From Prostheceraeus crozeri (taxonomy: Eukaryota > Platyhelminthes > Polycladida > Euryleptidae): DNA of 64,000 nt. The notes beneath the pieces were generated by a model. That model was given only the letters and a program-made list of their open reading frames with translations. It searched no databases and had not been told where the DNA came from. Position numbers and translations under genes: made by a program. This document shows, in pieces, positions 24,102-37,286 of this stretch. Location: the NCBI GenBank assembly GCA_907163375.1, contig CAJQUW010008032.1:213501-277500 (forward strand), read 5' to 3'. Position 1 is the stretch's first letter; each line of letters begins with the position of its first letter.

Positions 24102-24395
24102 TAATTAACTGTAAAATCTGTCCTAAACTACGGCATATATCATCGTTTTCCCATTAAATAGCATTTAATTTAATATAATCCATAATTATTCCAATTTTCG
24201 TTGGGTCAGAAAAGAGCAAGCAGTTCGGAATAAAATAATATTTTGTACATGAAATGAAGTAAACATGATGGCATACTCCTTGATCGATATTTTAATGAGA
24301 TGAACAAAAAATCCCCTTTGACACAAAACGTTCGTCGTGGAATACCCATAACAAAACTCAGGGATTTTCAGACAGCACAATGTTACTTCCCATTC

Positions 24396-24637
24396 CAAGG
24401 TTGGGATGGGTTAACCGGTTACCTGTTAAAATCGGTTACGACGTCGGTGAAGTAATGCACTTATACATTGAAATCAAAGCACTGCAAGTGGAGGAATTTG
24501 GTTGAAAGTTTCGAGGAATTCGGTCCGTAGTTGTCGATAAACCTTGACAACTACATAAACACCGGTGATCCTCATATAACCGATTAAAAATATAATTGGG
24601 TTAGCCGGTTATGAAAGATTGACCGGTCCCAGCCCTG
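24396..24637. mobile_element. 242-bp hAT-type MITE (right arm)
   Basis: Inverted copy of 12241-12482, beginning CAAGGTTGGGATGGGTT and ending CCGGTCCCAGCCCTG. Confidence 0.5.
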
Positions 24638-24949
24638 TCACATACTAATATCATTCGAACACTGCAACATGATACATGCACTTTAACAAATGAATGTCAT
24701 GTTAACTAATTCCTTTAGATACGTTACACTGAAGAATTCGAACGATCTTTTATATCAAGATTATACAGCAGAACGTGTGCCCGGTCATGTGCCTAATTCG
24801 GTATTTCGTTGCTGCAACTAAAAGTGAGCAAGGGTAAAAAGTACTGCGTCACTCAAAAGCTATGAAAAGCAACTTTGTCAAGTTTTTCTTCAGAATAGCG
24901 TTGTATCATTTCATTCAATCTATTTGATAATGATCTGAAACTATAGAAG

Positions 24950-25154
24950 CAACAGGTAGTGGACTTCAAGCGAGTTCTCGAATTGACACGACTGACTAAA
25001 TTCAACAGATCGCACATTTTTCAAAATGAAGTTTTCTATGTATTCTCTTATCAATTGAAAGGTAGACCTATGAAGTCTGGAGCCACAATTTTTGACCTGG
25101 AATGTCATCAGGTCATTTCTTATCGTCTTTATGAACTGATCCATGGAATCCATC
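24950..25154 (-). repeat. Self-inverted interspersed repeat, fourth unit (right arm)
   Basis: Counterpart of 11726-11930. Confidence 0.5.
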
Positions 25155-25489
25155 GGTTAGTATATTGATTACGGTATAAATTCAGAAGAAAATTTCTTCA
25201 AACGAAAATATAATGAGAGAAATAAACACGACAGAACGCTTCGCCCACGGATTGATCACTTGTGTCCCCACTTTCTCTCATTTTACAAAATAATTCTAGG
25301 TTGAAGAAATTTTTTCTGAATTTATGATCATCATGAACATTTATCTATTAAGTTACACACATTCAGATTTGGCAAGCCTCCTACTGTCTGCAGACATAAA
25401 CATGCTGTTTTATAACATGCACTTTGTCCACCGAGAACCACGTTCTCGTATACATCACCGATCAGAATCATAATAATATCACACACACA

Positions 25490-25790
25490 CACACACATGA
25501 TAGGAAATAACCTGATGACATTGCATATCAAAAGTTATGGCTCTATACTTAATGGTTTTAAGTTGAAAAGAGAAAACAAAACACGCTATAGATAAGACAG
25601 ACTGCGGTAAGGTAAACAAAAGCTGCGGTCTGTTTCCCATAGGATTATCATGAATTTTTCTTTAATCATGTCTGACAAGGATAGCCAGAGCTCAGCTAAC
25701 GTACAGATTTGTAGTAGGTATAGGTTGTACTTCATTCTATGAAAGTCTCATTTTTGGCTTCGTTCCCTGCTGAAACTCATTCTGGCTGCC
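25490..25790 (+). repeat. Self-inverted interspersed repeat, third unit (right arm)
   Basis: Counterpart of 11090-11390, preceded by a (CA)n microsatellite at about 25480-25497. Confidence 0.6.
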
Positions 25791-26264
25791 GGAATATTTT
25801 GTCTTATTTGATTAGTCATCATAGTTGTCACTCAAGAAAATCATGAAAAGAGCGCACACTAAGTAAAATAGCGCTAGACTCTAGAAAGAAAACTCGAGAC
25901 AATCGGCTAAGATAAATACGTCGAAATCTGTCAAAGCAAAGTTTACGCATATACGTACACAGCGATGTATATATAACTGCACGTTACATTATGTAAGAAA
26001 CATTAGTAGATTACACCAACCTACCTCCAAAAAAATACTCAATAAACATGCGAAATTAATTTCAGGCACCTTATCATGTTAAAACTTAGAAAAATTGTTA
26101 AAGACGAATTATCTACTGGATGACCCAAATACAATCTGAATAACCATTTTAAAAAATTATGACTTCAAATCTAATTTAAAAAAAACAAAAGTTTTTTGGG
26201 TAGAATTGTATCATTAAAGCGTCCATGATATCAAGAAGATTTGCCAAAATGTCTATGGATCATG

Positions 26265-26406
26265 CTACTCATTCGTTTGAGTATGCCTTCTCGGATGCTG
26301 ACGGGTTGACCATCGTTTAGGTAACTTCAGTATGCACTTATCCAGCTCTGCTGCAGTTTCATCCACACGTTTGGCCTCTTCCATTAGCTGAATTCGGTTG
26401 CTGGAT
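26265..26406 (-). CDS. Candidate terminal exon of an unknown gene (right arm)
   Basis: Counterpart of 10474-10615, with the same open frame, stop codon and acceptor-like AG. The absence of differences is not strong evidence of selection, given how similar the arms are. Confidence 0.35.
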
Positions 26407-26435
26407 CTAAAAATATCATCGCACAGAGAAGTCGA

Positions 26436-26834
26436 TTATTGGTGGAAGATAGTGGAAAGTCTTTCCGTCAACTTTCCATAGAATTTCCCGACTTGGCAGT
26501 AAAATCGAAATGTTAAAATACCTCCGAGCTTTTCTCCATGAAAATAGTCCGGTAGCCAGAACGAGCTTCTGCAGGGAACGAGGCCAAAAATGAGACTTTC
26601 ACAAAATGATGTGGCCACCACTAGTCCGTGAGTCTACCGAGTTCCGCCTGGTTCCTCTTCTTGCCAGACAGGATCAAAGGAAAACACATGTTAATCCAAT
26701 GGGAGACAGATTGCAGTTTTTGGTCAAAATGAAATGTTCTGTGTTTTCTCTGATTAAACGAAAAGTACCAAACCCAGAGTCATAATTTTTGACATGGAAT
26801 GTCTTCAGGTCATTTTCTATCATGTTCATGCACC
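26436..26834 (-). repeat. Self-inverted interspersed repeat, second half (right arm)
   Basis: Counterpart of 10046-10444; its last eight bases, CATGCACC (26827-26834), are one side of the hAT target duplication. Confidence 0.6.
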
Positions 26835-29800
26835 CAGGGTGGCCAACTCTTTTGAGAAAAAATAGTGACCAATTTTTCATTTCAACAAAACAACGATATA
26901 TATGATATTTTCTTGAGTACACCAGATAAAGTAAGCGAATGTTTCAGTCCTCCAATTTCAACAGGTGATTAAAAACTAATTTTCGAATATCAATTATTAT
27001 ATTTGCATGATAAATACAAATACATATCATGAATCTGTATAAAGAAGCTGGGTTTATAAAGTCAAAATTATACATGTAAACTCATTTCTTGGTGAACCAT
27101 TTGTCAATTATACAGGATGAGTTTTCATCAAGTCTGTCAACTACCGCTTGTTTTTCATCCTGCAACTTGCGCTTTCTCGATTTCAATTTCTCCAATGCCG
27201 CTTCGGCTTCGTAAAGTTCAAGATCAATGCCTTTCAGCTCAGATGTTATTTGCTTTGGCGTCTTTTGCTTGAAAATTCTGATTTCTAGTCGGATTTCATT
27301 GGCTCGAGTTTCTTTCAGCTTCGCAGTAGAAGCTTTTGATTGAGAAGACTTTTTGTACTCTGTTCCGGCCTGTTTAACTCGATTCAAAAGATCCTCGTCC
27401 GGTTCAAAATCTTCAAATGCTTCTCTATCAAAAAAATCTCTGATCAACCTACATCCATCATACAGATCGGGACTCATTCTATTTGAGTAAGCAGATTCTG
27501 TGGTTTTCATTTGCGAAAAACCCTGCTCCACAGTCATGTTGTGTGGCGTGAGCAGCAGGTAGCATTGAATCATTTTTCTTAGATTAGGCTTTCCAGAAAA
27601 GGCATCAGAATTCCAAAGGTCATAGAGAGTTGCATCACCGAAAGTATTCAAAAGGCCTGCAAGTTCATCACGTGAATCTATGACTGAACACTTGAATACT
27701 TCAGCATGTGTTTTCAGTCCTTTGTAATCATGAGCATCCATTTCTTTCAGTTTCATGTAGATTATGTACGAGTGGATAGTTACTCTGTGACATAGAAACT
27801 CGCTGAAACGCTGCAATATTGACGACAGTTGAAATGAATTATACTGATCCCATACCTGACGTATAAGGGAAATTTCATACGCTTCAAGGGCATTCAAACG
27901 GGAGGTAACTCGATGATTGCTTTGTGTACAATATAGATCTTCACTTTTGTTTATAAAGCTTCTCGGATTTTTATTTTTGTTTGTACATTCGAACAGCTGG
28001 TCGACATAGTTTTTGGATCCAGTTGAAACAAATGTCCACATCGAGAAAGAATCTGTGAGATGATCTCCAATAAACCCAAAAGAAATGAGAAATAAGTGAC
28101 TTCTTTTCCTTGAGATGACTTGCATAGTGAGTATAAGGGCTTCGTCTGAGTCATGCATAAGTCCACATGGATTTCCAAATGTTCTTGGTTGATCATAGAT
28201 TTCAATTCTTTGTTGTTTCCAATCTCAACTAATTTTTTTTTATCAGAGGGAAATTTTCTCTTACCGACTGTAGGGACGTATAAAAGTCCAGAAAACGTGT
28301 TGCATTAAAACTGCTTATTTTGTTCAGGTTGAGCATGTCATCAACTTGTTTTAGTATAATGCGTGCTTTTGGTGTATTTGTTAGATAATCGGTAATGAGT
28401 TCCAGAAACCTCACTATGGTAGTCAGGATTCTGCTGCTATCTCCTTTTTTGTCATTTTTAAATTGTGATTTCTGGACAAGATGGCACTGATGAGACAGAC
28501 AACCGGGAACTTCTATAATATTTGGAGAAATTTCTGATAACTTTTGTGCAACACCGGCGTTTTTCCCGCGCATTGTTGAACAATTATCTGACATGAAATA
28601 GAGCAAATTTTCAAAAGAAAGGCAGTATTCTTCAAACACCGTTCTTATCTTTTGGAGAATTGTGTCAGAATCTGCATGATGAACATCATCTAACTTCTGA
28701 ATCTTGTCATTTTTCAGGAAATCATCAAGATCTGTGTCCGTTTCGAGTTCAACAGTTTTCAAGTATGTCAGCTTTCTTTTTCCGTTTTCCATGGAGGCGA
28801 TCCAAAATTCAAGTCGAGCTTTATTATTGTACATACTTTCGTCGACGAAAATCCCAAACATTTGATTCTGCAACGCTGCAACGTAGTGCATCTTCACCCA
28901 AGGAGCTATAGCAATTGTAACTAAGTAACCGGCCTTCGTCTTTCCACATTTGATATCAGAATATTTCGAGTCGGGAAACATGTTTTTGTACAGGCCTCTT
29001 TGACCAGATATCGACTGTGAAGACCGAAATGACGAACCGTCAAGAACCATTTTGAGAACATGAAGAAAGGTAGTTTTAGCCTTTCCATCAGTTACAGTGG
29101 TACCTCTTGAAAATGCAGCCATGATGTTTCCTTGATTTGACAATGGTATGGCACGCTTATGAACAAGTTGATTCTTATGCTGCTTAAGTTTTTGTGTTCC
29201 AGATAATAGCGAGATCGTTCTTCCATCATATGCGCACTTAATCATACTCTCGTCTTCTGGGACCCTTAGACACCATGGATACTTCTGCTTGAGATCGTTG
29301 TTGAACTTGCATTTACCCATTCTGATCCATGCAATGAAATAACTTAATATGGTAAAGTCTACAAAAATATAAAATTATCCGACTGTGGATACTACTTATG
29401 TCCTAATCCTACTCACTTGATAGGTGCTAAATCTCAAGTTACAACTTTTTAGGGGATGAAGTTGGATTATATTTACGATAAGACTTTTAATCATTAAAGT
29501 TTAATGACAGAGAAGAGAGTGGACAGACGAATACATCGTGAAATATTTTAGAGGAAGGTCCCATGAAAATGTAGACATAGACTATACATGTAGCCTACTA
29601 GGATACTCGAATAAATCGAGTCAGACGACCACACTAACGGTTATACGCTCGTACTAGAGTCTCGAGACAAGTAGAGTACTTTTAAGGCTTTATTTGATAT
29701 CATTTTACACGAATGAAGAGAATGTCCAGGATGAATCAAGATGATTATGTTCTCTGTATTTATATTGAAAATATATATAGCACCGTATCTGATATTGGAC

Positions 29801-30610
29801 ATGGCGTTATATACATACACTGTATATTCGAATGCAAAACAGGACAACAGAAAAAACAATGAAAATTATTGACACATTTCTCTGAGCCATGTAATGGCAT
29901 CATTGTTGGTCAAATGGATTTCTTTGAGGCCACCCGGGAACGATGGATTGGAAATGGCGTTTACATTTGTTCAATGAAAAACAAATTGTGAAACTAACAA
30001 AACAGAGAAACATTGTTATATTTAAACGCAGGACTTAACGAACATACCAAGTTACACAGAAGAGTCCGGGCGGTGTGGTTTTGCAGCGCCACTACTCGTT
30101 GGTCGCACCTTTCCCTTCTGTTATCGAGTGAATAACGACCTCACCACGAGAAGGTAGGGAAACAGGAGCTTGATGAACAGAGGCTTTATACGCTGAGCTT
30201 TTGGTGGCATTTCATAGATCTAAAATCGCCCCATTTTAGATCACCACCGCTCCTTGTTCATCCTTTTGAGGTCATAATGCCGTCACAGATATTTACATAA
30301 TAGATTGAAACTACAACGATTCAAAATACATTACATAGACCAAAATATCCGTGACACACATGTGCGTCTGACATGAAGTCATACAATTGCATATTTGAAA
30401 ATCATGCTGAAAATTACATAGTTATTGACTTAAAATACAAGAAATTCATTATAAAGATCATACTAGAAATATAAATAAAAAATTCGATTTTTTCTTACAC
30501 ACCGGCAATCCAGTAATTGATGATCGAAAAATAGTGACTTGGTAAAAAATAGTGACCAATTAGTGACTTTAGTGACCGGTCACTAAAATAGTGACCAGTT
30601 GGTCACCCTG
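26835..30610 (-). mobile_element. hAT DNA transposon, right-arm copy
   Basis: 3.8 kb with ends CAGGGTGGCCAACT and AGTTGGTCACCCTG and the exact 8-bp duplication CATGCACC on both sides (26827-26834, 30611-30618). It is the inverted partner of 6257-10045 and has better-matched termini than that copy. It is about 13 bases shorter, mainly from a small deletion near 30127. Confidence 0.9.
27082..29320 (-). pseudogene. hAT-family transposase (right arm)
   Basis: Same architecture as the left-arm copy: BED-like finger, FVDES, SDNCSTMRGKN, GCLSHQCH, and a C-terminal region with MKTTESAYSNR. The first 361 residues are identical to the left arm. The second half differs at about eight residues (for example THAEVF for TLVEVF and CRLIRDF for CRSIRDF). 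The reading frame is interrupted at the same A-run, here nine A long, ending in TAG. That both copies break at the same place shows the defect, or the slippery site, predates the duplication. Confidence 0.85.
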
Positions 30611-30942
30611 CATGCACCCCTGTCTATGAAGCTTAACACATTCAGATTTGGCAAGCTCTAATATCGGCAAATACAAGCATATTGAGCAATTTAATCCACA
30701 TTCTCGCATACATGGTCGATCAGAAACATGATAGCAACACAAACACATCAAAGAAAATGACCTGAAGACATTCTATGCTAAACTTAATGGCTCTAGACTT
30801 CGCATTTTCCGCTAAATCGGAAACTTAGAAAATTTCATTTCAACACAAAACTGCCAGCTGCCTCGCATTGGATTGATGTATTTTTTTCTTTCATCGTGTC
30901 TGACAAGGAACCAAATAGAACTCAGCAGACGCGCATATTCGC
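30611..30942 (+). repeat. Self-inverted interspersed repeat, first half (right arm)
   Basis: Counterpart of 5925-6248 on the far side of the hAT element; it starts with the hAT target duplication CATGCACC. Confidence 0.6.
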
Positions 30943-33900
30943 ACCATTGTTCATTGATTTGTCTATCGAGGTAATGTTTGGAGGTAAAGAAGCTTCAAGG
31001 AATTGTCATTATGCTTTTCAATTTGTTGTGACGCAAATCAAATAATAGTTGTCAAATTAGAATTTTCAATTTGTCATATTGTCATGCTCTGTCAAGAATT
31101 CCATGAATTAAATCCATCCATTCTCACGTACATATGGCAAATTCAGTAGAAACAATAATACTGATCTGCTTACAGGTAAAATTTATGTCATCCTGCTACA
31201 AAAGATCTCACATGCTACTTAAATCAACAATATTTTAGAAATAGATTCGGAAGCTTGAAAAATTAGTGAACGTACTCCGGCAATCAAATGAAGGACTCGT
31301 GTACAATAATATATGTTAGAGATATCACTTTTATCATTTTTTAGCTTTGGTATCAAAATAGCGCATTATCACTACAAAAGAGCACAATAGCGCAGGAAAC
31401 ATCGAAATAGCTCAGCACGATAAAATAGCGCAGCAGTGGCAACTATGTTAGTCACAGCAAATGAGAACATTGATAAGAGATGGGTCCTAAGTTCAAAACT
31501 GACGGAAATTGAAAAAATGGAAAGCGCATCTTCGGTATATCTGACGAGCCCATAGGCCATGTTCAGGAACCACGAGTGAATGCATGGAATATCATCCATG
31601 CTGAGTTGTCGGCACTAGACTACCGGTGGGAAAAGATGGCTAATATTTACGGGACACAATGTTCACGAATTTCCATAAGAGGACATTAGTAAGAATGTTT
31701 TCGAAAAATCGCTGTGCAACCTCGATGGTCTGTCACACAGAGCAATTTATTTCTGTGCTCTGTCCACTCGGCCCTTCTTCTAATCCAAGAGCGCAGTGAC
31801 AAACTGAGCTTAAACGCAGTTATGCTTATCCATGCTACCTCTCAATAAAAATTTGACGGCGACTGTCGACCGAATGATATCCTGGAATTTTTTGTAAATA
31901 TGTTGTGTATCCTTCTCGAACCCAAAAGTAAAAAAATTTTCCGCGCATGTTTAAGTCTCGATTTTCCTGGCCTATTGCCTGTAAGCTAGGCTACAGCAAT
32001 CCAACACTCATCCAGTGTATTGAAATTTCGTTGGTCAGAGGCATTATATTGAATTCCCAACGAGTTGTTTGGAGAATGGAGTGTGCAGCACAGCAAGTAG
32101 CAATTAGATAATGCCAAGAACTTCCTTCTAATTTAACAAATGTGTGCAAAAAATTAGTGAATAATGTAAAAAAGATCTGAACACAGCATCTTGCAATGCG
32201 TCTTACGGTCTGTTCACCTCCACCTACGAGCGCATCTATTGCAAAATCTTTCAATAGAATATTCATTTACGGCATAAGAAATACAGAAGATTCATTCACA
32301 ACACTTTTGGGCATAAAGACCTTTGGGTCACCCGTTCTATTTAAAATGTGATGTTGGAATTTAGCTTATACACAAGTTTTATTGAAATAGGCTGCGTACA
32401 TTCCTTAAGATAGTGAAGGTGTCTCATGAGTTAAGCATATCAACAGAAACAGCAAATGTTGAATGTGACTGGATAGGTAGGTCTATACGCCAAATGCAGG
32501 CTGACCTGCAACAATTATTAATGATTCATTTACTATGAAATTTTATAAGTTTTTCTTCCGCACCTAATGATAAAGCAAACATGATAAGTAAATTTCCTTC
32601 CGTCATGAAGTGGGTGAATATGGTAAGTAAGAACTTATCACTGATCAAGTCGAAGAATTCAAAACTTGCTGATCAAGATAAGCTTCTCACGTCGAGGATT
32701 GAAATCACGGGTTACTTGTCACTTGTATTATCATTATCAGTGACCGAAGAATTTCTCCAGTTTGGTTCCCAAGTTTATTAAGTAAAAATTCTGCGTTGAC
32801 AGAAGCAACCGTTTAACGTTTAGATGTCTTGCTCAATCACGAAGTTCAAATACTAATACAAGCTCACTGCAAACATAGCTCATGCTTATGTTACGCTCCC
32901 CGAGGGCAATGATCACAATACTGGCTGAGCCGTTACAATTTTTGTTTCCTGGCCATTGCACAGACTGAGATATTGATACTGGTTACCCAACAAACAGGCA
33001 GAAGAAAGAAGTTATCTACACTAAATTGAGTTAGTTATGAGTGTTCTAGAGTCCATTAGAATATGAATTAATTTCACTATGCAGTTTCTAATTAAGATAG
33101 AAAAAGTGGGGCGAAGAAACGCCTGCGCATATCTTGATATTATCAGAGGTCTCATTTGAGAGAAATGTGATGCGCATTTCTCCGTTGTAAGTCATGTAAG
33201 TTGATTGTCACCGTTGTAAGTCATGTAAGAATAATGTATAGGCTCAGTCGGTGCAATAGCCACACTCCCCGAAATCAAGGGGAAGCTCAAAATGTCTGTC
33301 ATTGAAAAATTTAGTTAAGCCCTATTGTCTTTTCCTTTGATTGAGCAAACTTACAGGGGATGTGAACGAAATTGCTCTAATGCTATCTATGCAATCTCAA
33401 TTGCGTGCTTGAATATTAAGTGCAGGTCTGCCTATTTTGATTTCTCTGACACTTGTTTTGGTTGACAAGCAGAAAGTTTTCAACAACCAGCAAAACAAGA
33501 TTAAAAAATTATGCGCGATGAGGAATGTATCACAATTGCATAAGAATCTTAATTAATCACGTGACTATTTCACCCCGCTTTGTGAATGACGACTCAAAAT
33601 AGCTATTAGCCTATGGTGACTTGGATATCAGCAAGACTCAAACAGCACTGTCTGAACGTTCTCCGAGTCATCAACAAGACCAAAATACATCGAAGTTGTA
33701 AGGTTATCAAAATACTAATACAAACTCTACAGAATGCATTCTCGAGTCTTTTGAGGGAAGTGTCCTGGACAGTGCTATTGACAAGGCTGGGAATGGAAAT
33801 AATAACCTATCTGTGGACCTCTATTATCCTTAACCTAGGATCATGTATTTCAAACATAATTGACTATCAAGGCACTTCTTAAGGCAGATAGTGTCCCTAG

Positions 33901-34437
33901 CTGAAATACATCGTGCCATCCCCTGATCAGCTGATTTTTTCTAAAATATCAGTCAAGTCTAATACTGAATAAATGTCATACAATAAAACATACGTCAGCT
34001 GTGCATCTTATATGTGACTACAGAAGCACTCAACCGATGTCAGGAAAGCCAACCTAAGAGACAATGCCAAGAAATCTTAGGAAGAGCACTCTTTCATAGG
34101 ACATAAGTAGTGGGGCGATTTGCTATCTAAATGAGTCTTTCAATGCTGTTAACCGTTAATTAATTAATGTTGCTATGCAATATTGTCTTGAAGATGTTGT
34201 AGAAAGGTATTGGAGGAGAAGCTGCATCGATTTACATTTAAGGTTGCCTTTCAGCTAAAATGCAGAAGTGTAAATAAAGGTAACTTTAAAAATAGTGAAT
34301 ACTTAAACAAAATAGAACTTCTCAGATAATTTGCTTGGCTTACTTATTTGTTTCAGTCAACATCATCTGCTTGCATTTATCAAGTGTACTCTTCACTCAT
34401 CATTATCATCAAATTTTCGTATATTTCATTCAGTATT
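30943..34437. other. Arm sequence without a recognised gene
   Basis: Counterpart of 2497-5924. The short open frames conserved between arms do not resemble known proteins. A segment of about 75 bases near 34340-34437 is absent from the left arm. Confidence 0.4.
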
Positions 34438-35105
34438 ATAGAGTGAGCACGAATATTAATCAAATACAGGGCTGTCTTGAATAAATTCACATAATGACCG
34501 CACACGGAATAGGCCTACACAACAACTAGGATTTATTATACGGAGTCGTACACCACATGCACTTGACGTCATCTACGTTTTCTGAGAAGTGTACCTTTCA
34601 TATATGGAAGGCTTCATAAATAAAATGACATGTTCATGAATGGAGAATTGCAAGGAATTCCTGTGCCTCATCGACCGAACGTGAAAATAAACGCGCCCCA
34701 TCTGGAACAGAGACCATCTTCTTCCCACAAATGCTTTCTGAATTATCGATTTTTGAGTGCACTTGATTGTGAGTATCACTCATAGACTCTATCACTATTC
34801 TGCAATAACATTCACAGTCATTCACCTTTTTAAAAACACAGCCGATCGAGTGCGAGTAAACGCGGAATCATTCATCCTACATCCCACACAAGCGAAGCGA
34901 GCGCGAATAACTTCGACTGCTTTCATGGTCACGAAATTATGTGCGAATAGCTGCGATCGCATCAATTCCGCAATAGAGTGCGAAAGAGCGCGGGATATAA
35001 CTTTCACAGCCGCGAATTTCTGTGTCGTTGCCGCGATAGCGGTCATTTACCGCGATCGCGTGTGAGAGTGCGATTTCGAATTGACGACTGGTGTGCTCAC
35101 TCTAT
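34438..35105. mobile_element. 668-bp MITE with ATAGAGTGAGCAC ends (right arm)
   Basis: Inverted copy of 1829-2496 with exact terminal inverted repeats ATAGAGTGAGCAC and GTGCTCACTCTAT. Confidence 0.65.
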
Positions 35106-35119
35106 GATTGTCATTAAGC

Positions 35120-35460
35120 TAAACAAATGCTTTCAAATTTTAGTAAGTCAATGCAAGTTTCGACTGCAGTAGCCTACTCTTTAAAACAACGAATGCAAGT
35201 TTTGCAAGCTAAAGTCATGGAAGCAAGTTTAGCAAGTCCTTTCAAATTCTGATAAGTTGATGCAAGTTTTACAAACATGGACAGTAACACCACGGAAACA
35301 AGTTTCACATTACAAGTTTTAGCTTAAACAAAGCAAGTAAAACATATTTCTCAAAATATAGCAATGCAAATTCAAACTTTACATAACGCTTGCAAGCGCT
35401 TGCAAGTTTTAATCGAATTTTGAAAATTCTTGCAAGCTTTTCCATAGTTTCACCAGTTTG
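35120..35460. repeat. Array of GCAAGT-type motifs at the outer edge of the right arm
   Basis: Reverse complement of 1505-1828: many GCAAGTT and CTTGCAAG words, ending near the palindrome edge. It carries a roughly 35-bp extra piece around 35165-35200. Confidence 0.6.
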
Positions 35461-35471
35461 CGCGTCCCGGG

Positions 35472-35655
35472 CAGTTCAATACTTACGCTTATCCGATTGA
35501 AGTTAGCACTTCTGATACGTCGTGTACTTTTGTTAACAGTGGTCAAACGACAAGTTTTGCTTTTTCTGACAGCGTATTAGATGTTTCATGTTCTTCTGTC
35601 GTGTTCGATGAATGCAATCATGACATGAGTTTGCCAAGAAATAAGTTGTTTAATT
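35472..35655 (+). other. Open stretch upstream of the DNC-motif transposase
   Basis: From the palindrome edge a plus frame stays open for about 60 codons (QFNTYAYPIEVSTSDTSC and on, rich in Ser/Thr/Val) to a TGA near 35655. It could be an upstream exon of the following gene, cut by the palindrome edge. No match is recognised. Confidence 0.3.
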
Positions 35656-35676
35656 GATATGTTCATTTGATATCAT

Positions 35677-37286
35677 TTGATGATTCATTTGATATCTTCT
35701 GAAGTAAGACAAGAGATTTATGTTTCGTATTCAAGGAAACATAATCAAGGTCGCCGAGAATTTATTTTTGCTAATGTTAATGCAATACCATCCAGCGAGC
35801 CATCCAGAAAACGAAAATTCAAATCCATGTCGTATATGTTGGCAGGACATAGAGTATGCAAAAAGTTTTTCCTATCTACCATCGGCTGCTCCACAGATTC
35901 TATAATCCGTACGGTATTTGACAATATTTCTGATAATGAATTATCACTCAACCTTGGGGCGCCTCCAGATAAAAGAGGTCGACATGAACCAGCCAACAAG
36001 CTTCATAATGAGCTTCGTATTGAGGTAAAGAAGTTCGTAGAAGAATTTCACCCCATGATTTCACATTACCGGTTGGCTCACTCACCCCATCGCAGATGCT
36101 TATCAAATGAACTTTCTATACAGAAATTGTACGATTTATTCATTGACAGGCATAACGCTATCCGCGAAGAATCATGTGGCGCAAAGCATTTCAAAATTGG
36201 AAAGCCATGCTCATTGTCTTGGTTTTCAAACGTTTTTAATGAAATGAACATTTCCTTTCTTAGTCCACAAAGTGATAAATGTTCGATTTGCGAAGACCAC
36301 AGAAGAAAAGGTGAGCATCAATGTGAAGGTGATGTCAAATGTCATGAGTTTAAGATGCACAGAGAAAGAAGCAAAATAGCAAGAGAGGAAATGAGAAACG
36401 ATGGCGAGCGATCGAAAACTGAAAATGTGAAGGTTGTCTCTGTTGACATGCAGAAGGTTTTGCTCCTGCCAATACTTGATGTCAAGGACGCAGTCTTCAG
36501 CAGAAAACTTATCGTATTTAATGAAACTTTCAGCGACGTCTCGAAGGAAGGGGATTCAACATGTATTGTTTGGCATGAAGGCGAGGCAGGCCGAAAAGCG
36601 AAGGATGTCGCCTCGGCTTATGTACATTTTATTCTAAAATTTGCAGAATTTGATGAAATTATACTTTTTGCAGACAATTGTAACGCCCAAAATAAAAACC
36701 GTTTGTTGTTGCGTGCCTTAGTGAGAATAATCAACGATTCACGGATATCTGCAAAAAAGATAACAATAAAATATCTCGAGGTGGATCATACGTATATGAC
36801 AGCCGATAGCGTGCACGGATCGATTACCAAGAAGATGAAAAAATCCGGTGAGGTGTATGATTTTGATGGTCTTGTAAATTTGATAAAAAATTCAAGAAAA
36901 AAATGAATGTTATTACGCTCGACCATACGAATTTCTGGTTATTTGACATGAAGCATGCAGTGAGCCGTTTGCGTGGTTTATCTGATGTTAGAGTTGTTGA
37001 AGCGAGGAAAGGATCCATCAAAGTCTATACAAAATCGTCCTTCGAAGGAGAATTTGTAGAAAACGAAATATTCAAGAAATCTCTTGCCAAGGATTGGCAT
37101 CTTTCATTATCGAGTTTACTCAACTCTGTACCACATGAAACAAAAACGAGAGGCATTAATCCCCTGAAAAAACGTGATCTCATGAAGTTGTGCTGCAACA
37201 TGCCAGAGACTTTTAGAGACTTTTACGAAAACATTACGGAGTCTGATGTTCCAGATCTCACAAATGATCGTGAGATCGACTTTTAG
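35677..37286 (+). pseudogene. Transposase-like protein with DNC motif (uncharacterised DDE-like family)
   Basis: The protein belongs to a family common in invertebrate genomes, usually annotated as an uncharacterised or DUF7869-type protein. Recognisable blocks are HRVCKKFFLSTIG, FHPMISHYRLAHSPHRR, a Cys cluster around CSICEDHRRKGEHQC, SVDMQKVLLLP, VWHEGEAGRKAKDVAS, FADNCNAQNKN and DHTYMTADSVHGSI. The spaced Asp in VDMQ, ADNC and TADS may be an RNase H-fold catalytic set; that is inference. The frame shifts once at an A-run at about 36896-36903, after which the family's C-terminal part continues to 37286. The first true methionine is uncertain; homology seems to begin around YSRKHNQGRRE. Confidence 0.65.

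Larger units (their letters stand above)
20593..35471. repeat. Right arm of the ~34-kb inverted duplication
   Basis: Reverse complement of 1496-13871. It is about 2.5 kb longer, nearly all explained by the pogo-like element at 21690-24101, plus a roughly 75-bp extra segment near 34340-34437 and a roughly 35-bp segment near 35165-35200. It ends at TCCCGGG, next to sequence unrelated to that flanking the left arm. Confidence 0.93.

Noticed and set aside
1496-35471. Simple fold-back read artefact as full explanation of the palindrome
   Set aside because: A single folded read would give arms without a one-sided transposon and without many substitutions; a haplotype-join artefact remains possible and is stated as such.
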